The notes under the pieces are model-generated. The model was not told the origin of the DNA, made no database searches, and was given only the letters and a program-made list of their open reading frames with translations. Shown piece after piece: positions 9,183-17,844 of a stretch of 64,000 bases of DNA (position 1 is the first letter of the stretch; each line of letters begins with the position of its first letter). The position numbers and the translations under genes were made by a program. The DNA comes from Rhodanobacter sp. C03 (lineage in GTDB: Bacteria > Pseudomonadota > Gammaproteobacteria > Xanthomonadales > Rhodanobacteraceae). The stretch spans positions 1 through 64,000 of the forward strand of contig NZ_MUNT01000004.1 in the NCBI RefSeq assembly GCF_002001175.1, read 5' to 3'.

Positions 9183-10910
9183 ATGAATCAAACGCGCACC
9201 TTCCTCATGTTCGCCCTGCTGGCCGTGGCCTATTTCCTGTTCCTGGCCTGGGAGAAGGACTACGCTCCGCCACCGCCGGCGGCAGTCGCCAGCGCATCCA
9301 CCAGCGCCGGCGTCCCGGCGGCCGCCGATGGCAGCGTGCCGGGCGCCATCCCGTCGACCAGCGCCGACACCAACAAGCTCGCCGCGATCGGCAGCGATGC
9401 CAGCCACGCACCGGCGCAACTGATCTCCATCACCACCGACGTGCTGCACCTGACCGTGGATACCCGCGGCGGCAGTGTGGTGCATGCGGATCTGCTGGCG
9501 TACCCGAACGCACCGCGCACCCGCAAGGAGCCGAATCCGGCGCCGACCGTGCTGCTGGACAACGAGCAGGCGGAATATTTCGTCGCGCAGAACGGCCTGG
9601 TCAGCAGCAGTGACACCGCCGCTCAGGATCAGCCGAACCATCAGGCCGTGTTCCAGAGCGCGCAAACCGCGTACACGCTGGCCGATGGCCAGAACGAACT
9701 GAAGGTTGACCTGACCTGGCAGGACGCCGCCGGGCTCAAGGTCACCAAGACCTACAGCTTCAAGCGCGGCAGCTACGTGATCGACCTGAGCCAGCGCATC
9801 GACAACGGCGCCGACAAGCCGTGGAGCGGCAATGCCTACCAGCAGCTGCTGCGGGTCGAGCCGCCGCATACCGGCAACTGGCTGACCAATATGTCCAACC
9901 CGGAATCACGCAGCTTCCAGGGCGCCGCCTGGTACACCGGCGAAAAGTTTCAGAAGTTGCCGTTCAAGGATTTCAAGGAACCGAAGGATCAGCTCGACAG
10001 CCAGATCAAGGGTGGCTGGGCGGCGATGCTGCGGCTGTACTTCTTCGCCGCGTGGATTCCGCCGGCCGACCAGACCGATCACTACGTCACCGAGACGATC
10101 AACCCCGATAGTGCGCAGCCGCGCTATCTGATCCGTGCGGTCGGCCCCGCACTGAGCGTGGCTCCGGGCCAGAGCACCACCAGCGAGGCGCGCCTGTACC
10201 TCGGTCCGAATGTGCAGGGCACGCTGGACGCGGTCGCACCGGGGCTGGATCTGACCATCGACTACGGCATGTTCAAGCTGATCGCCGTGCCGATGCACGG
10301 AGTGTTGTCCTTCCTGGACGGGATCGCGCACAACTGGGGTGTGGCGATCATCCTGCTGGTGCTGCTGATCAAGGGCCTGACCTGGAAGCTGACGGCGGTG
10401 CAGTACAAGTCCAGCGCCAAGATGCGCAAGCTGGCACCGCGCATCCAGGCGCTCAAGGAGCGTTACGGCGACGACAAGCAGAAGATGCAGCAAGCCACCA
10501 TGGAGCTGTACAAGAAGGAGAAGGTCAACCCGATGGGCGGCTGCCTGCCGGTACTGATCACCATGCCGGTGTTCTATGGCCTGTATTACGTACTGACCTA
10601 CAGCCTGGAACTGCGCCATGCACCGTTCCTGTGGATTCCGGATCTTAGCGCGCACGATCCGCTCTACATCCTGCCGATCATCTACGCATTGGTGATGCTG
10701 GGCACTCAGTGGCTGAATCCGGTCGCTGCCGGCATGGATCCGGCCCAGGCGAAGATGATGAAGGTCATGCCGTTGCTGTTCACGGTGATGTTTGCGTTCT
10801 TCCCCGCCGGTCTGTGTCTGTATTACGCCGTCAACGGCCTGGTCGGTCTGTGTCAGCAGTGGTGGGTCACCCATCACGTCGATCGGGACGACACCGTCAA
10901 GGCGGCCTGA
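9183..10910 (+). CDS. yidC: Membrane protein insertase YidC
   Basis: The Oxa1/YidC insertase, which works alone or with SecYEG to place proteins in the inner membrane (575 residues). It has an N-terminal anchor (MNQTRTFLMFALLAVAYFLF), a large periplasmic beta domain at about 60-345, and the conserved C-terminal five-helix core: NWGVAIILLVLLIKGLTWKL, then KMQQATMELYKKEKVNPMGG and the FPAGLCLYYAVNGLV helix. The ATG at 9183 is chosen because the longer in-frame start adds an unrelated tail. The gene is in line with rpmH-rnpA and is followed by a hairpin before mnmE. Confidence 0.96.
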   Translation: MNQTRTFLMFALLAVAYFLFLAWEKDYAPPPPAAVASASTSAGVPAAADGSVPGAIPSTSADTNKLAAIGSDASHAPAQLISITTDVLHLTVDTRGGSVVHADLLAYPNAPRTRKEPNPAPTVLLDNEQAEYFVAQNGLVSSSDTAAQDQPNHQAVFQSAQTAYTLADGQNELKVDLTWQDAAGLKVTKTYSFKRGSYVIDLSQRIDNGADKPWSGNAYQQLLRVEPPHTGNWLTNMSNPESRSFQGAAWYTGEKFQKLPFKDFKEPKDQLDSQIKGGWAAMLRLYFFAAWIPPADQTDHYVTETINPDSAQPRYLIRAVGPALSVAPGQSTTSEARLYLGPNVQGTLDAVAPGLDLTIDYGMFKLIAVPMHGVLSFLDGIAHNWGVAIILLVLLIKGLTWKLTAVQYKSSAKMRKLAPRIQALKERYGDDKQKMQQATMELYKKEKVNPMGGCLPVLITMPVFYGLYYVLTYSLELRHAPFLWIPDLSAHDPLYILPIIYALVMLGTQWLNPVAAGMDPAQAKMMKVMPLLFTVMFAFFPAGLCLYYAVNGLVGLCQQWWVTHHVDRDDTVKAA

Positions 10911-10935
10911 GTCCGTTCCTGATCGAGCACACCTC

Positions 10936-10967
10936 GTCAGCCGCGCACGGTCACCGTCGCGGCTGAC
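10936..10967. terminator. Hairpin between yidC and mnmE
   Basis: GTCAGCCGCG (10936-10945) pairs perfectly with CGCGGCTGAC (10958-10967) around a 12-base loop, followed by TTCGTTTAG. The U-tract is weak, so termination may be partial and leave some read-through into mnmE. Confidence 0.5.
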
Positions 10968-10988
10968 TTCGTTTAGAGTCAGCGCACC

Positions 10989-12335
10989 ATGTCCGACCAT
11001 ACCGCCGAGACGATTGCCGCGATTGCCAGTGCGCCCGGCGCGGCTGGTGTCGGCGTGGTGCGCGTGTCCGGCCCCAAGGTGCCGGCGATCGCGCAGACCC
11101 TGCTCGGCCGTGTGCCGCAAGCGCGCCACGCGCACTTCGCCGCGTTCCGCGATGCCGCCGGCGCTCTGCTCGATCGCGGCCTGCTGCTGCACTTCCCTGC
11201 TCCTGCCTCGTACACCGGCGAACACGTGCTGGAACTACAGGGCCACGGCAGCGCGGTGCTGCTCGACCTGCTGCTGCGCCGCGTCTGCGAGCTCGGCGCG
11301 CGACTGGCGCGGCCAGGTGAATTCACCGAGCGCGCCTTCCTCAACGGCAAGCTCGATCTGGCCCAGGCCGAGGCGGTGGCCGACCTGATCGCGGCGCGTT
11401 CGCAGGCCGGCGCGCGTGCCGCGCTGCAGTCGATGGAAGGTGTGTTCTCGCGCAAGGTCGAGGTATTGCTGCAATTGTTGATCGCGTTGCGTGTGCACAT
11501 CGAGGCGGCGATCGACTTTCCGGAAGAGGAAATCGACTTTCTCGCCGATCCAGGGATCGGCCAGCAGCTGCAAGTCGTACGTAGCGAACTGGCCGAGCTG
11601 CTGCGTGAAGCACAACGTGGCTTGCGCCTCAACGATGGTCTGCGCGTGGCAATCATTGGTCGCCCCAACGCCGGCAAGTCCAGCCTGCTCAACGCGCTGG
11701 CCGGCAGCGATCGTGCGATCGTCAACGCTGCCGCTGGTACCACCCGCGACGTGCTGCGTGAAAGCCTCAGCCTCGACGGCATCGCGCTGGAACTGGCCGA
11801 CACCGCCGGCCTGCGCGAGACAGATGACGAAGTCGAACGCGAAGGCGTGCGCCGCGCGCATGGCGAACTGCAGCGCGCGGATGTGGCCTTGCTGGTCACC
11901 GATGCCGAACACGCCATCGCTGATCTCACCTTGCTTTCCGCGGTGCCAGCGAGCGTCGAACGGCTGGTGCTGATCAACAAGATCGATCGCGATCATGCGC
12001 ATGCGCATCACGAATCGCGTGAAGGCGCGCTATGGCTGTGGGCTTCGGCGAAAACCGGCGAAGGCCTCGACACCTTGCGCGAACACCTCAAGCGACTGGC
12101 TGGTGCCGGCAGCGGCGAAGGCGCGTTCAGCGCACGTCGCCGTCACGTGCAGGCACTTGAACAAGTACAAGCGCATCTCGACCACGCTGCCAGCGTGCTC
12201 ACACATAGCCGCGCGGGCGAACTCGCCGCCGAGGAGCTGCGCCACGCGCAACACGCGCTCGGTGAAATCACGGGTAGCTACAGCAGCGATGATCTGCTCG
12301 GCGCGATCTTCGGTTCGTTCTGCATAGGCAAGTAG
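10989..12335 (+). CDS. mnmE: tRNA uridine-5-carboxymethylaminomethyl modification GTPase
   Basis: MnmE (448 residues), which with MnmG modifies the wobble uridine of several tRNAs. It has an N-terminal tetrahydrofolate-binding domain, a helical domain, and an inserted Ras-like G domain with G1 GRPNAGKSS (about 223-231), the AGTTRD switch, DTAGLRE, and NKID. The protein ends in the catalytic CIGK motif. The last 18 bases, coding FCIGK-stop, are a known integration site in other bacteria, and a genomic island begins right here. The reading frame is intact, so the insertion preserved or restored the 3' end. Confidence 0.96.
   Translation: MSDHTAETIAAIASAPGAAGVGVVRVSGPKVPAIAQTLLGRVPQARHAHFAAFRDAAGALLDRGLLLHFPAPASYTGEHVLELQGHGSAVLLDLLLRRVCELGARLARPGEFTERAFLNGKLDLAQAEAVADLIAARSQAGARAALQSMEGVFSRKVEVLLQLLIALRVHIEAAIDFPEEEIDFLADPGIGQQLQVVRSELAELLREAQRGLRLNDGLRVAIIGRPNAGKSSLLNALAGSDRAIVNAAAGTTRDVLRESLSLDGIALELADTAGLRETDDEVEREGVRRAHGELQRADVALLVTDAEHAIADLTLLSAVPASVERLVLINKIDRDHAHAHHESREGALWLWASAKTGEGLDTLREHLKRLAGAGSGEGAFSARRRHVQALEQVQAHLDHAASVLTHSRAGELAAEELRHAQHALGEITGSYSSDDLLGAIFGSFCIGK
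12318..12335 (+). other. attL: Probable attachment site (attL) at the mnmE 3' end
   Basis: TTCTGCATAGGCAAGTAG codes FCIGK-stop. From established knowledge, the SGI1 family of islands integrates at the last 18 bases of this gene (trmE/thdF), which code the same residues. Here a P4-type integrase starts 217 bp downstream. I found no second copy near the right end of the island, in line with a deletion there. Confidence 0.6.
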
Positions 12336-12376
12336 CATCGGTTCCGACGGCTTCCCGTTGGTTCCGATGACTCGCT

Positions 12377-12403
12377 AAAAACCCCTTCTTTTACGCGGTT
12401 TTT
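12377..12403. terminator. Possible bidirectional terminator after mnmE
   Basis: AAAAACC (12377-12383) pairs with GGTTTTT (12397-12403) around a 13-base loop. The stem is AT-heavy, with runs of A and T that suit termination in either direction. A separate CATCGG/CCGATG dyad lies at 12336-12369. Confidence 0.4.
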
Positions 12404-12446
12404 CGTCTACACGGTGCCATTGCGTTCCAGCGGAAGCCTTGTTAGC

Positions 12447-12548
12447 GTGCCCCCATAGGTGCCCCAAGTGCGGCAGAAATGCGCCCCATTTGGATCGAAT
12501 GTTCATCTTCATGGGGCACGCGCCGACTCCCAAGCACTCAAGGGGCAC
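12447..12548. repeat. Four copies of GTGCCCC in front of the integrase
   Basis: GTGCCCC occurs in direct orientation at 12447-12453 and 12459-12465, and inverted (GGGGCAC) at 12513-12519 and 12542-12548. The last copy ends 3 bases before the integrase start codon. This layout suggests integrase arm-type sites or an autorepression site. Confidence 0.5.
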
Positions 12549-12551
12549 GAC

Positions 12552-13784
12552 ATGGCTTTGACGGATACCAAGCTTCAACGGCTGCAACCCAAGGAACGCT
12601 CTTTCCAGGTTGCCGATGGAAATGGCCTGTACGTCGAGGTACAGCCGACCGGCAAAAAGGTCTGGCGCATGCAATACCGGATAGGCGGGCGCGACGGCAA
12701 GAAAGAGAAGATCACGCTAGGCGAATACCCCGCGTACTCGCTGGTCGAAGCCCGACGCTGGCGTGATGAATGCCGGGCCAAAATCGTGCGTGGTCAATCG
12801 CCTGCCCGAGCGAAGCAGGCAGAGAAGACCGCTGCCGCCGAAGCGGAAAAGGATACGGTGCGGGCCTTTGCCGAAGCCTGGTTTGCCGATGTCGTCAACC
12901 GGACGAACAGCGAACCCAGAAACATCCGCCGTATCCTGAACAAGGACGTGCTTCCAGCCATTGGCGACAAACCGGTGGCTGAGGTCAGAGTTGAGGATGT
13001 GTTGAAGGTCACCGACGCGATCAAGGCGCGTGGCGCCGACCACATGGCTTTGCATACGCGCAACGCGATGAAGCGCCTGTTCGCCTATGCCATTGCGCGC
13101 GGGAAAATACAGTTCAACCCCGCGGCGGCGGTGGAAGCGCGGTTTATTGCTACCGCCCGAAGCCGTGACGTTGCCTTGTCATCGCAGGAAATTGGCCGAT
13201 TGCTTCGTGGCATCTACCAGTCGTCCGCCAAGCGGCAGTACAAGTTGGCCTTGCACTTACTGATCCTGTGCATGGTGCGGAAATCCGAACTGCTGGAGGC
13301 GCGTTGGGAAGAACTCGGCTTCGACAAGGCCGAATGGAACATTCCCGCCGAACGGATGAAAAAGGACAAGCCGCACCTCGTTCCCTTGTCAGAGCAGGCG
13401 GTGGCGATGTTCCAGGAGTTGCGTGTCCTTTCCAGCGGCTCTGAATGGGTGTTGCCTAGCCGGGGCAGCCTCAGGCAGCCCATCGCAAAGTCCACGCTTA
13501 ACAACGTGGTCCGCAGCCTGAATCTGGAGGTGAGGGATTTCGTTATCCATGACTTCCGCCGTACTGCGTCCACCCACTTGCACGAAGCGGGGTTCAACTC
13601 CGACTGGGTGGAAAAGGCATTGGCCCATGAGCAGAAGGGCGTTCGCGGTGTCTACAACCGCGCCGAGTACCTGTCGCAGCGAAAGGAAATGCTGCAATGG
13701 TGGTCCAACTTTGTGGACGCGCAGATCGAGGAGGGTCGCAACGTCGTCATTGGAAATTTCGGCCGCTACCTGCCCGCCGCCTGA
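12552..13784 (+). CDS. int: P4-type tyrosine-recombinase integrase
   Basis: A site-specific recombinase of 410 residues. It begins with the DUF4102 arm-binding domain (MALTDTKLQRLQPKERSFQV, then DGNGLYVEV and WRMQYR). A SAM-like core-binding domain follows at about 100-200, and then the catalytic domain. The active-site set is present: Arg in MVRKSELLEARW (about 243), HDFRR (about 333-337), His in LAHEQ (about 359) and Tyr in GVYNRAEY (about 368). The start at 12552 matches the family and has AAGGGG upstream; the longer frame from 12459 does not. It lies just downstream of mnmE, pointing away from it, as expected for an island integrated there. Confidence 0.93.
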   Translation: MALTDTKLQRLQPKERSFQVADGNGLYVEVQPTGKKVWRMQYRIGGRDGKKEKITLGEYPAYSLVEARRWRDECRAKIVRGQSPARAKQAEKTAAAEAEKDTVRAFAEAWFADVVNRTNSEPRNIRRILNKDVLPAIGDKPVAEVRVEDVLKVTDAIKARGADHMALHTRNAMKRLFAYAIARGKIQFNPAAAVEARFIATARSRDVALSSQEIGRLLRGIYQSSAKRQYKLALHLLILCMVRKSELLEARWEELGFDKAEWNIPAERMKKDKPHLVPLSEQAVAMFQELRVLSSGSEWVLPSRGSLRQPIAKSTLNNVVRSLNLEVRDFVIHDFRRTASTHLHEAGFNSDWVEKALAHEQKGVRGVYNRAEYLSQRKEMLQWWSNFVDAQIEEGRNVVIGNFGRYLPAA

Positions 13785-13883
13785 GCCGATTCCAGATTTC
13801 CCCGCCAAACCACTCCGGCGCTTCCGCTATCCTTGCCCTTGGATTCTGGAACACATGCCAGGAACAGGCTTGGGGAGTGGCTG

Positions 13884-16298
13884 GTGGCATTCAACGAAGA
13901 AGAAACCCGCTTTCACCTCATTGACCCGGTGTTGCGTGTCAAAGGCTACGCCGACCCGCAGCGCATCAAGCTGGAAACCCCAGCGCCGGTGGAACCGACC
14001 GGCCCGAAGGGGCGTCGACGCAAAGGCTCGGGTCGCACTGACTACCTTCTGTGCGTGCAGGTGGGCAACATGCCCAGCCCCATGCCGGTGGCCGTGCTGG
14101 AAGCCAAGAGGGAAAGCGAAGACCCGCTCAAGGGCATGCAGCAGGCCAAGGGTTATGCCGACTGCCAGCGATTTGACGTGCAGTACGTCTTTGCCAGCAA
14201 CGGCCATCTCTATGGTGACTACGACAAACCCAGTGGTCAGCAGACCGGCCCGTTTCCGCTGGATGACTTTCCCCATCACGCCGATCTGTGCACCCGCTAT
14301 GCGCATGACAAAGGTATCGACCTAAGAACGCCCGAAGCCGCGTTGCTGTTTCAGGCCGACAGCCCGGCGTGGAGCCTGAGCCGTTACTACCAGGATGCGG
14401 CTATCCGCGCGGCGTTCGAGAAGATCATTGTCGAACGGCAGGCGGGCCATGAACCGCGCGTGCTTCTCACGCTCGCCACTGGTGCGGGCAAGACCATCAT
14501 CGCCACCAATCTGCTGTGGCGGATGGGACAAGCCGGCTTGCTGCCCAAACCCGCGCTGTTCCTGTGCGATCGCGACGAACTGCGCGAACAGGCTTACGCC
14601 AAACTCAAAGCGGCCTTTGGCGGCAATGCCCGCATCGTGCAGAACGTGCGGGGGCAGAATGCTGCCGCCAACGCCCGCATCCAGATCGCTACGTACCAGA
14701 CCTTGGGCATCGACGAGAACGGCGACGGCAGCTTCCTCACCGATCATTACGGCAAGGATGCGTTCTCCGTCATCATCATCGACGAATGCCACCGCTCGGC
14801 GTGGGGCCAGTGGTCGCAGGTGCTCACCCGCAACCCCACCGCCATCCACATCGGTCTCACCGCCACGCCGCGCAAGCTGCATCCGCCCAAGCGCGATAAA
14901 AGATCCAGCGAGGAGGACGTAGCCATCGCTCAGGACGAACAAATTACCGCGCACAACGTGGAGTATTTCGGGGAACCGGTCTACGAATACACCTTGGGGC
15001 AGGCTCAGGAAGACGGCTACCTGGCTGCCTGTGAGATCGTCAAGCGCAAGGCCGACATCGACGCGCGCATCTTTACCCGCGAGGAAATCCTCACGGCGGG
15101 CGTACGCGACATCAGGACGGGCAAGCCGCTCACCGAAGAAGACCTGACCAAGAACGAATACGCCGGCAAGGACTTCGACGACGAACTGTTCATCGACCTA
15201 CGTACGCCGGCGATGTGCGCAGACCTGTTCAAGCTGTTGTGCGAGAACGGCGGTCCGGAACAGAAAGTCATCATCTTCTGTACCCGCGACCTGCACGCCG
15301 ACCGTGTGTCGATGCAGATGAACAATCTCTATGCCGCGTGGTGCAAGGCCAACGGTCAGACCCGCAAAGATGACTATGCTTTCAAGTGCACCGCCAGCGG
15401 CGGCTCGGACAAGATCGAGATCATGCGCGGCAGCGGCGAGCGTGCCTTCATCGCCTGCACCGTGGACCTGCTGGAAGCTGGCGTGGACATCGAGCGTCTG
15501 AATGCCGTGGTGTTCTTCCGCTATCTGCAATCGTCGATCAAGTTCTACCAGATGGTCGGGCGCGGCACGCGCATCGACGAGCCAACGAAGAAATACAAGT
15601 TCTGGCTGTACGACTACACCGGCGTCACCGACCTGTTCGGCACCGAGTTCATCACTGCGCCGCCGCGTACGGGCGGAACAGGCGGCGGTGATGGCGGCGA
15701 TGGGGGTGAAGGCGGGTATGACGATGGCCCGCGCGTGGCGGAAATCCGCGGCCAGTACGTCAGCATCACGCCACAGGGCCGCTTTATCCTCGTCAACCGC
15801 AACGGCCAAGCCACGCCAATGCCGGTCGACGAGTACCGGCGCGAAGTGATCGCCCGCGTCTTACGCGAGGCGCACAACCTCAATGATTTCCGCGCGCTGT
15901 GGATCACCACGCAAAAGCGCCGCCAGTTGATCGACCACCTGCTGGGCGACCACCTCAGCCCTGAGGTGATCCGCGAAGTGGATAAGATGGGCGACTTCGA
16001 CCTATACGATTTCTTCGGCCACCATGGCTACAAAGCGCGCGCCTTGAAGAGACCTGAGCGTGGCGCCGCCTATGTCGATGGCAACAACGCCTGGTTCGCT
16101 GGCATGGCAGCAAATCCCGCCATCGTGCTGCGTGGCTTGGGCGCGCAGTTTGCACAGGGCGGCACCGATGCGCTGGAAACGCCTTCCTTGTGGGATGTGC
16201 CGGAGATCGTGCAGGCCGGTGGTATTGATGCGCTGCGCACGCTGGGCAGGCCGGTGGATGTGATGCAAGACGCGAAGGCGAGGTTGTTTGGAGCATGA
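13884..16298 (+). CDS. hsdR: Type I restriction enzyme, R subunit
   Basis: The motor and nuclease subunit of a type I restriction system (804 residues from the GTG start). It has an N-terminal PD-(D/E)xK nuclease (TDYLL, then VAVLEAKRE), Walker A (LATGAGKTIIAT), a DECH box with GLTATPRK, a C-terminal helicase lobe with MVGRGTRID, a Gly-rich linker around 600-620, and an EcoEI-like C-terminal domain. The GTG at 13884 is preferred because GGGGAG stands 6 bases upstream and AFNEEETRFHLIDPVL is the usual family N-terminus; a TTG at 13833 would be longer. The stop overlaps the hsdS start (ATGA). Without HsdM it cannot form a working enzyme. Confidence 0.92.
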   Translation: MAFNEEETRFHLIDPVLRVKGYADPQRIKLETPAPVEPTGPKGRRRKGSGRTDYLLCVQVGNMPSPMPVAVLEAKRESEDPLKGMQQAKGYADCQRFDVQYVFASNGHLYGDYDKPSGQQTGPFPLDDFPHHADLCTRYAHDKGIDLRTPEAALLFQADSPAWSLSRYYQDAAIRAAFEKIIVERQAGHEPRVLLTLATGAGKTIIATNLLWRMGQAGLLPKPALFLCDRDELREQAYAKLKAAFGGNARIVQNVRGQNAAANARIQIATYQTLGIDENGDGSFLTDHYGKDAFSVIIIDECHRSAWGQWSQVLTRNPTAIHIGLTATPRKLHPPKRDKRSSEEDVAIAQDEQITAHNVEYFGEPVYEYTLGQAQEDGYLAACEIVKRKADIDARIFTREEILTAGVRDIRTGKPLTEEDLTKNEYAGKDFDDELFIDLRTPAMCADLFKLLCENGGPEQKVIIFCTRDLHADRVSMQMNNLYAAWCKANGQTRKDDYAFKCTASGGSDKIEIMRGSGERAFIACTVDLLEAGVDIERLNAVVFFRYLQSSIKFYQMVGRGTRIDEPTKKYKFWLYDYTGVTDLFGTEFITAPPRTGGTGGGDGGDGGEGGYDDGPRVAEIRGQYVSITPQGRFILVNRNGQATPMPVDEYRREVIARVLREAHNLNDFRALWITTQKRRQLIDHLLGDHLSPEVIREVDKMGDFDLYDFFGHHGYKARALKRPERGAAYVDGNNAWFAGMAANPAIVLRGLGAQFAQGGTDALETPSLWDVPEIVQAGGIDALRTLGRPVDVMQDAKARLFGA

Positions 16299-17500
16299 GT
16301 AACTTTGTTCGCCTTGGCGATCGCACGACAAAAATCGGTAGTGGCCAGACACCTTCCGGCGGCTATCGCGCATATTCGACGAGTGGTGTCCCCCTCATCC
16401 GAAGTCAAAACGTCTTGATGGGCAGCTTCTCGAAAGAGGGGTTGGTCTATATATCCGCGAAGATTGACGAAGAAATGCGCGGTTCAAAAGTCGACCGAAA
16501 CGATGTTCTATTGAATATCACTGGTGCATCTATCGGGCGGGTTTGCCTTGTGCCCGACGAAGTTTGTCCCGCCAACGTAAATCAGCACGTCTGCATTATC
16601 CGTTGCGACGAGTCGTTGTATCCCGGCTACGTGGAAGCCGTGCTTTCGACTCCCAGTTTTCAATCCTTGATTTGGCAAGACCAAGCCGGAGCAACGCGAC
16701 AAGCACTGACGAAGGAGATGGTTGAAAACTTCCAGATCCCCTGGAAGCCAATCGAGCAACAACGCCGAATCGCCGACGGCCTGCAAGCCGAACTAAGCGA
16801 GGTCGCCACCGCACGTAAGGCAGCGCAGGGTCAGTTGCGGGATGTGGCCCTGCTGCGCAAACGTGTTATGCGACAGGCCTTCGATGCGCTGCACGATGCC
16901 CCTCGAAAGGTACTAGGAGATTGGGCCAAGACTACAAGCGGTTCCACACCTTCGCGGGCTGACAAACGCTATTGGTCTCGGGCTGATATTCCTTGGGTGA
17001 AAACCGGCGAGGTTGCCTTCGCCCCCATCTTGATGACGGAAGAATCCATCTCGCGTCAGGCATTGAAGGAATGTTCGCTCACGTTGCTGCCACCGAAAAC
17101 GGTGCTCGTTGCCATGTACGGGCAAGGCAAAACGCGTGGGCAATCAGCGGTTTTAGAAGTTGAGGCAACCACCAACCAAGCGTGCTTTGCCATTCTACCC
17201 AACGGCACTTGGGACACAGATTTTCTGTATCACTGGCTAATGGCCTCGTATGAAGATTTGCGCGGATTATCCGACGGCCGTGGTGGCAACCAGGCAAATT
17301 TGAACGGCGCATTGCTAAATGCATTGGCGATCCCTGCGCCGGATTTGGATGAACAAACACGTATCGTTAAGCGCCTGAAATCCCAACTCGCCGAAGTGGG
17401 TTGCACCCATCAAGCTGTCGTCGCACAACTGGCCGAGATCGAGGGTTTGCCGCAGCGCATCCTGGCGCAGGCCGTCAATACACAAGGAGATGCACCATGA
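16295..17500 (+). CDS. hsdS: Type I restriction enzyme, specificity (S) subunit
   Basis: The DNA-recognition subunit (401 residues, normal length). Two target-recognition domains are visible. Each has a GSTPSR- or SGQTPSG-type loop and a VPLIRSQNV- or IPWVKTGEV-like strand. Each is followed by a coiled-coil spacer helix (EQQRRIADGLQAELSEV and EQTRIVKRLKSQLAEV). The two halves should read the two parts of a split target. It is translationally coupled to hsdR and to the next gene by ATGA overlaps. Codon and base use look somewhat less GC-rich than the flanking core genes, as expected for acquired DNA. Confidence 0.92.
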   Translation: MSNFVRLGDRTTKIGSGQTPSGGYRAYSTSGVPLIRSQNVLMGSFSKEGLVYISAKIDEEMRGSKVDRNDVLLNITGASIGRVCLVPDEVCPANVNQHVCIIRCDESLYPGYVEAVLSTPSFQSLIWQDQAGATRQALTKEMVENFQIPWKPIEQQRRIADGLQAELSEVATARKAAQGQLRDVALLRKRVMRQAFDALHDAPRKVLGDWAKTTSGSTPSRADKRYWSRADIPWVKTGEVAFAPILMTEESISRQALKECSLTLLPPKTVLVAMYGQGKTRGQSAVLEVEATTNQACFAILPNGTWDTDFLYHWLMASYEDLRGLSDGRGGNQANLNGALLNALAIPAPDLDEQTRIVKRLKSQLAEVGCTHQAVVAQLAEIEGLPQRILAQAVNTQGDAP

Positions 17501-17844
17501 CCGGAAAGCACATCGGCAACCAGCATCAAGCCACCTTTGACGGCATCCGTCATCTGGATGATGGCAATGAATACTGGAAGGCCCGTCAACTGGCCAAGGT
17601 GCTGGAATACTCCGAGTACCGGCACTTCCTGCCCGTGATCGAACGTGCGCGGTTGGCCTGCCAGACCAGCGGCGAACACGTGGCAGACCATTTCGAGGAT
17701 ATCCTCGGTATGGTCGATATCGAAGTGATTAGCCAGTTCGGGCCAGCAGTTTTTCAACGTCATCATGCTGCGGCATACCGCCCTGCGCGCCCAGCTTGCC
17801 GACCGACAGCGCGGCAGCGGCGCAGGCCTTGCGCACGGCGGTAG
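17497..17844 (+). pseudogene. DinD-like (DNA-damage-inducible protein D / antirepressor) gene, 3' truncated
   Basis: The first 80 or so codons resemble DinD-type proteins often found in type I restriction loci: FDGIRHLDDGNEYWKARQLA, then VLEYSEYRHFLPVIERAR and HFEDILGMVDI. The strong ribosome site AAGGAG and the ATGA overlap with hsdS show it was part of the hsd operon. At about 17735 the family pattern stops and the frame runs antisense through rbsK (QRHHAAAYRP...) to a chance stop at 17844. The normal protein is about 270 residues or more. The break is best explained by a deletion joining the island to the rbsK flank. Confidence 0.8.

Larger units (their letters stand above)
12318..17740. 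mobile_element. Degraded genomic island in mnmE (integrase, hsdR, hsdS, truncated dinD)
   Basis: The element is bounded on the left by the mnmE 3' end and on the right by a junction near 17735 with the convergent rbsK gene. It holds an integrase and a partial type I restriction locus. The last island gene stops matching its family exactly where it runs into rbsK, and no attR copy is visible, so the right part was deleted. The island is probably no longer excisable. Confidence 0.7.

Noticed and set aside
12459-12551. Longer integrase start
   Set aside because: The extra 31 residues are not part of the P4 integrase family and would read through the GTGCCCC repeats; the ATG at 12552 has a ribosome site.
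15670-15720. GGC/GGT repeat in the island
   Set aside because: It encodes the glycine-rich linker of HsdR and stays in frame.
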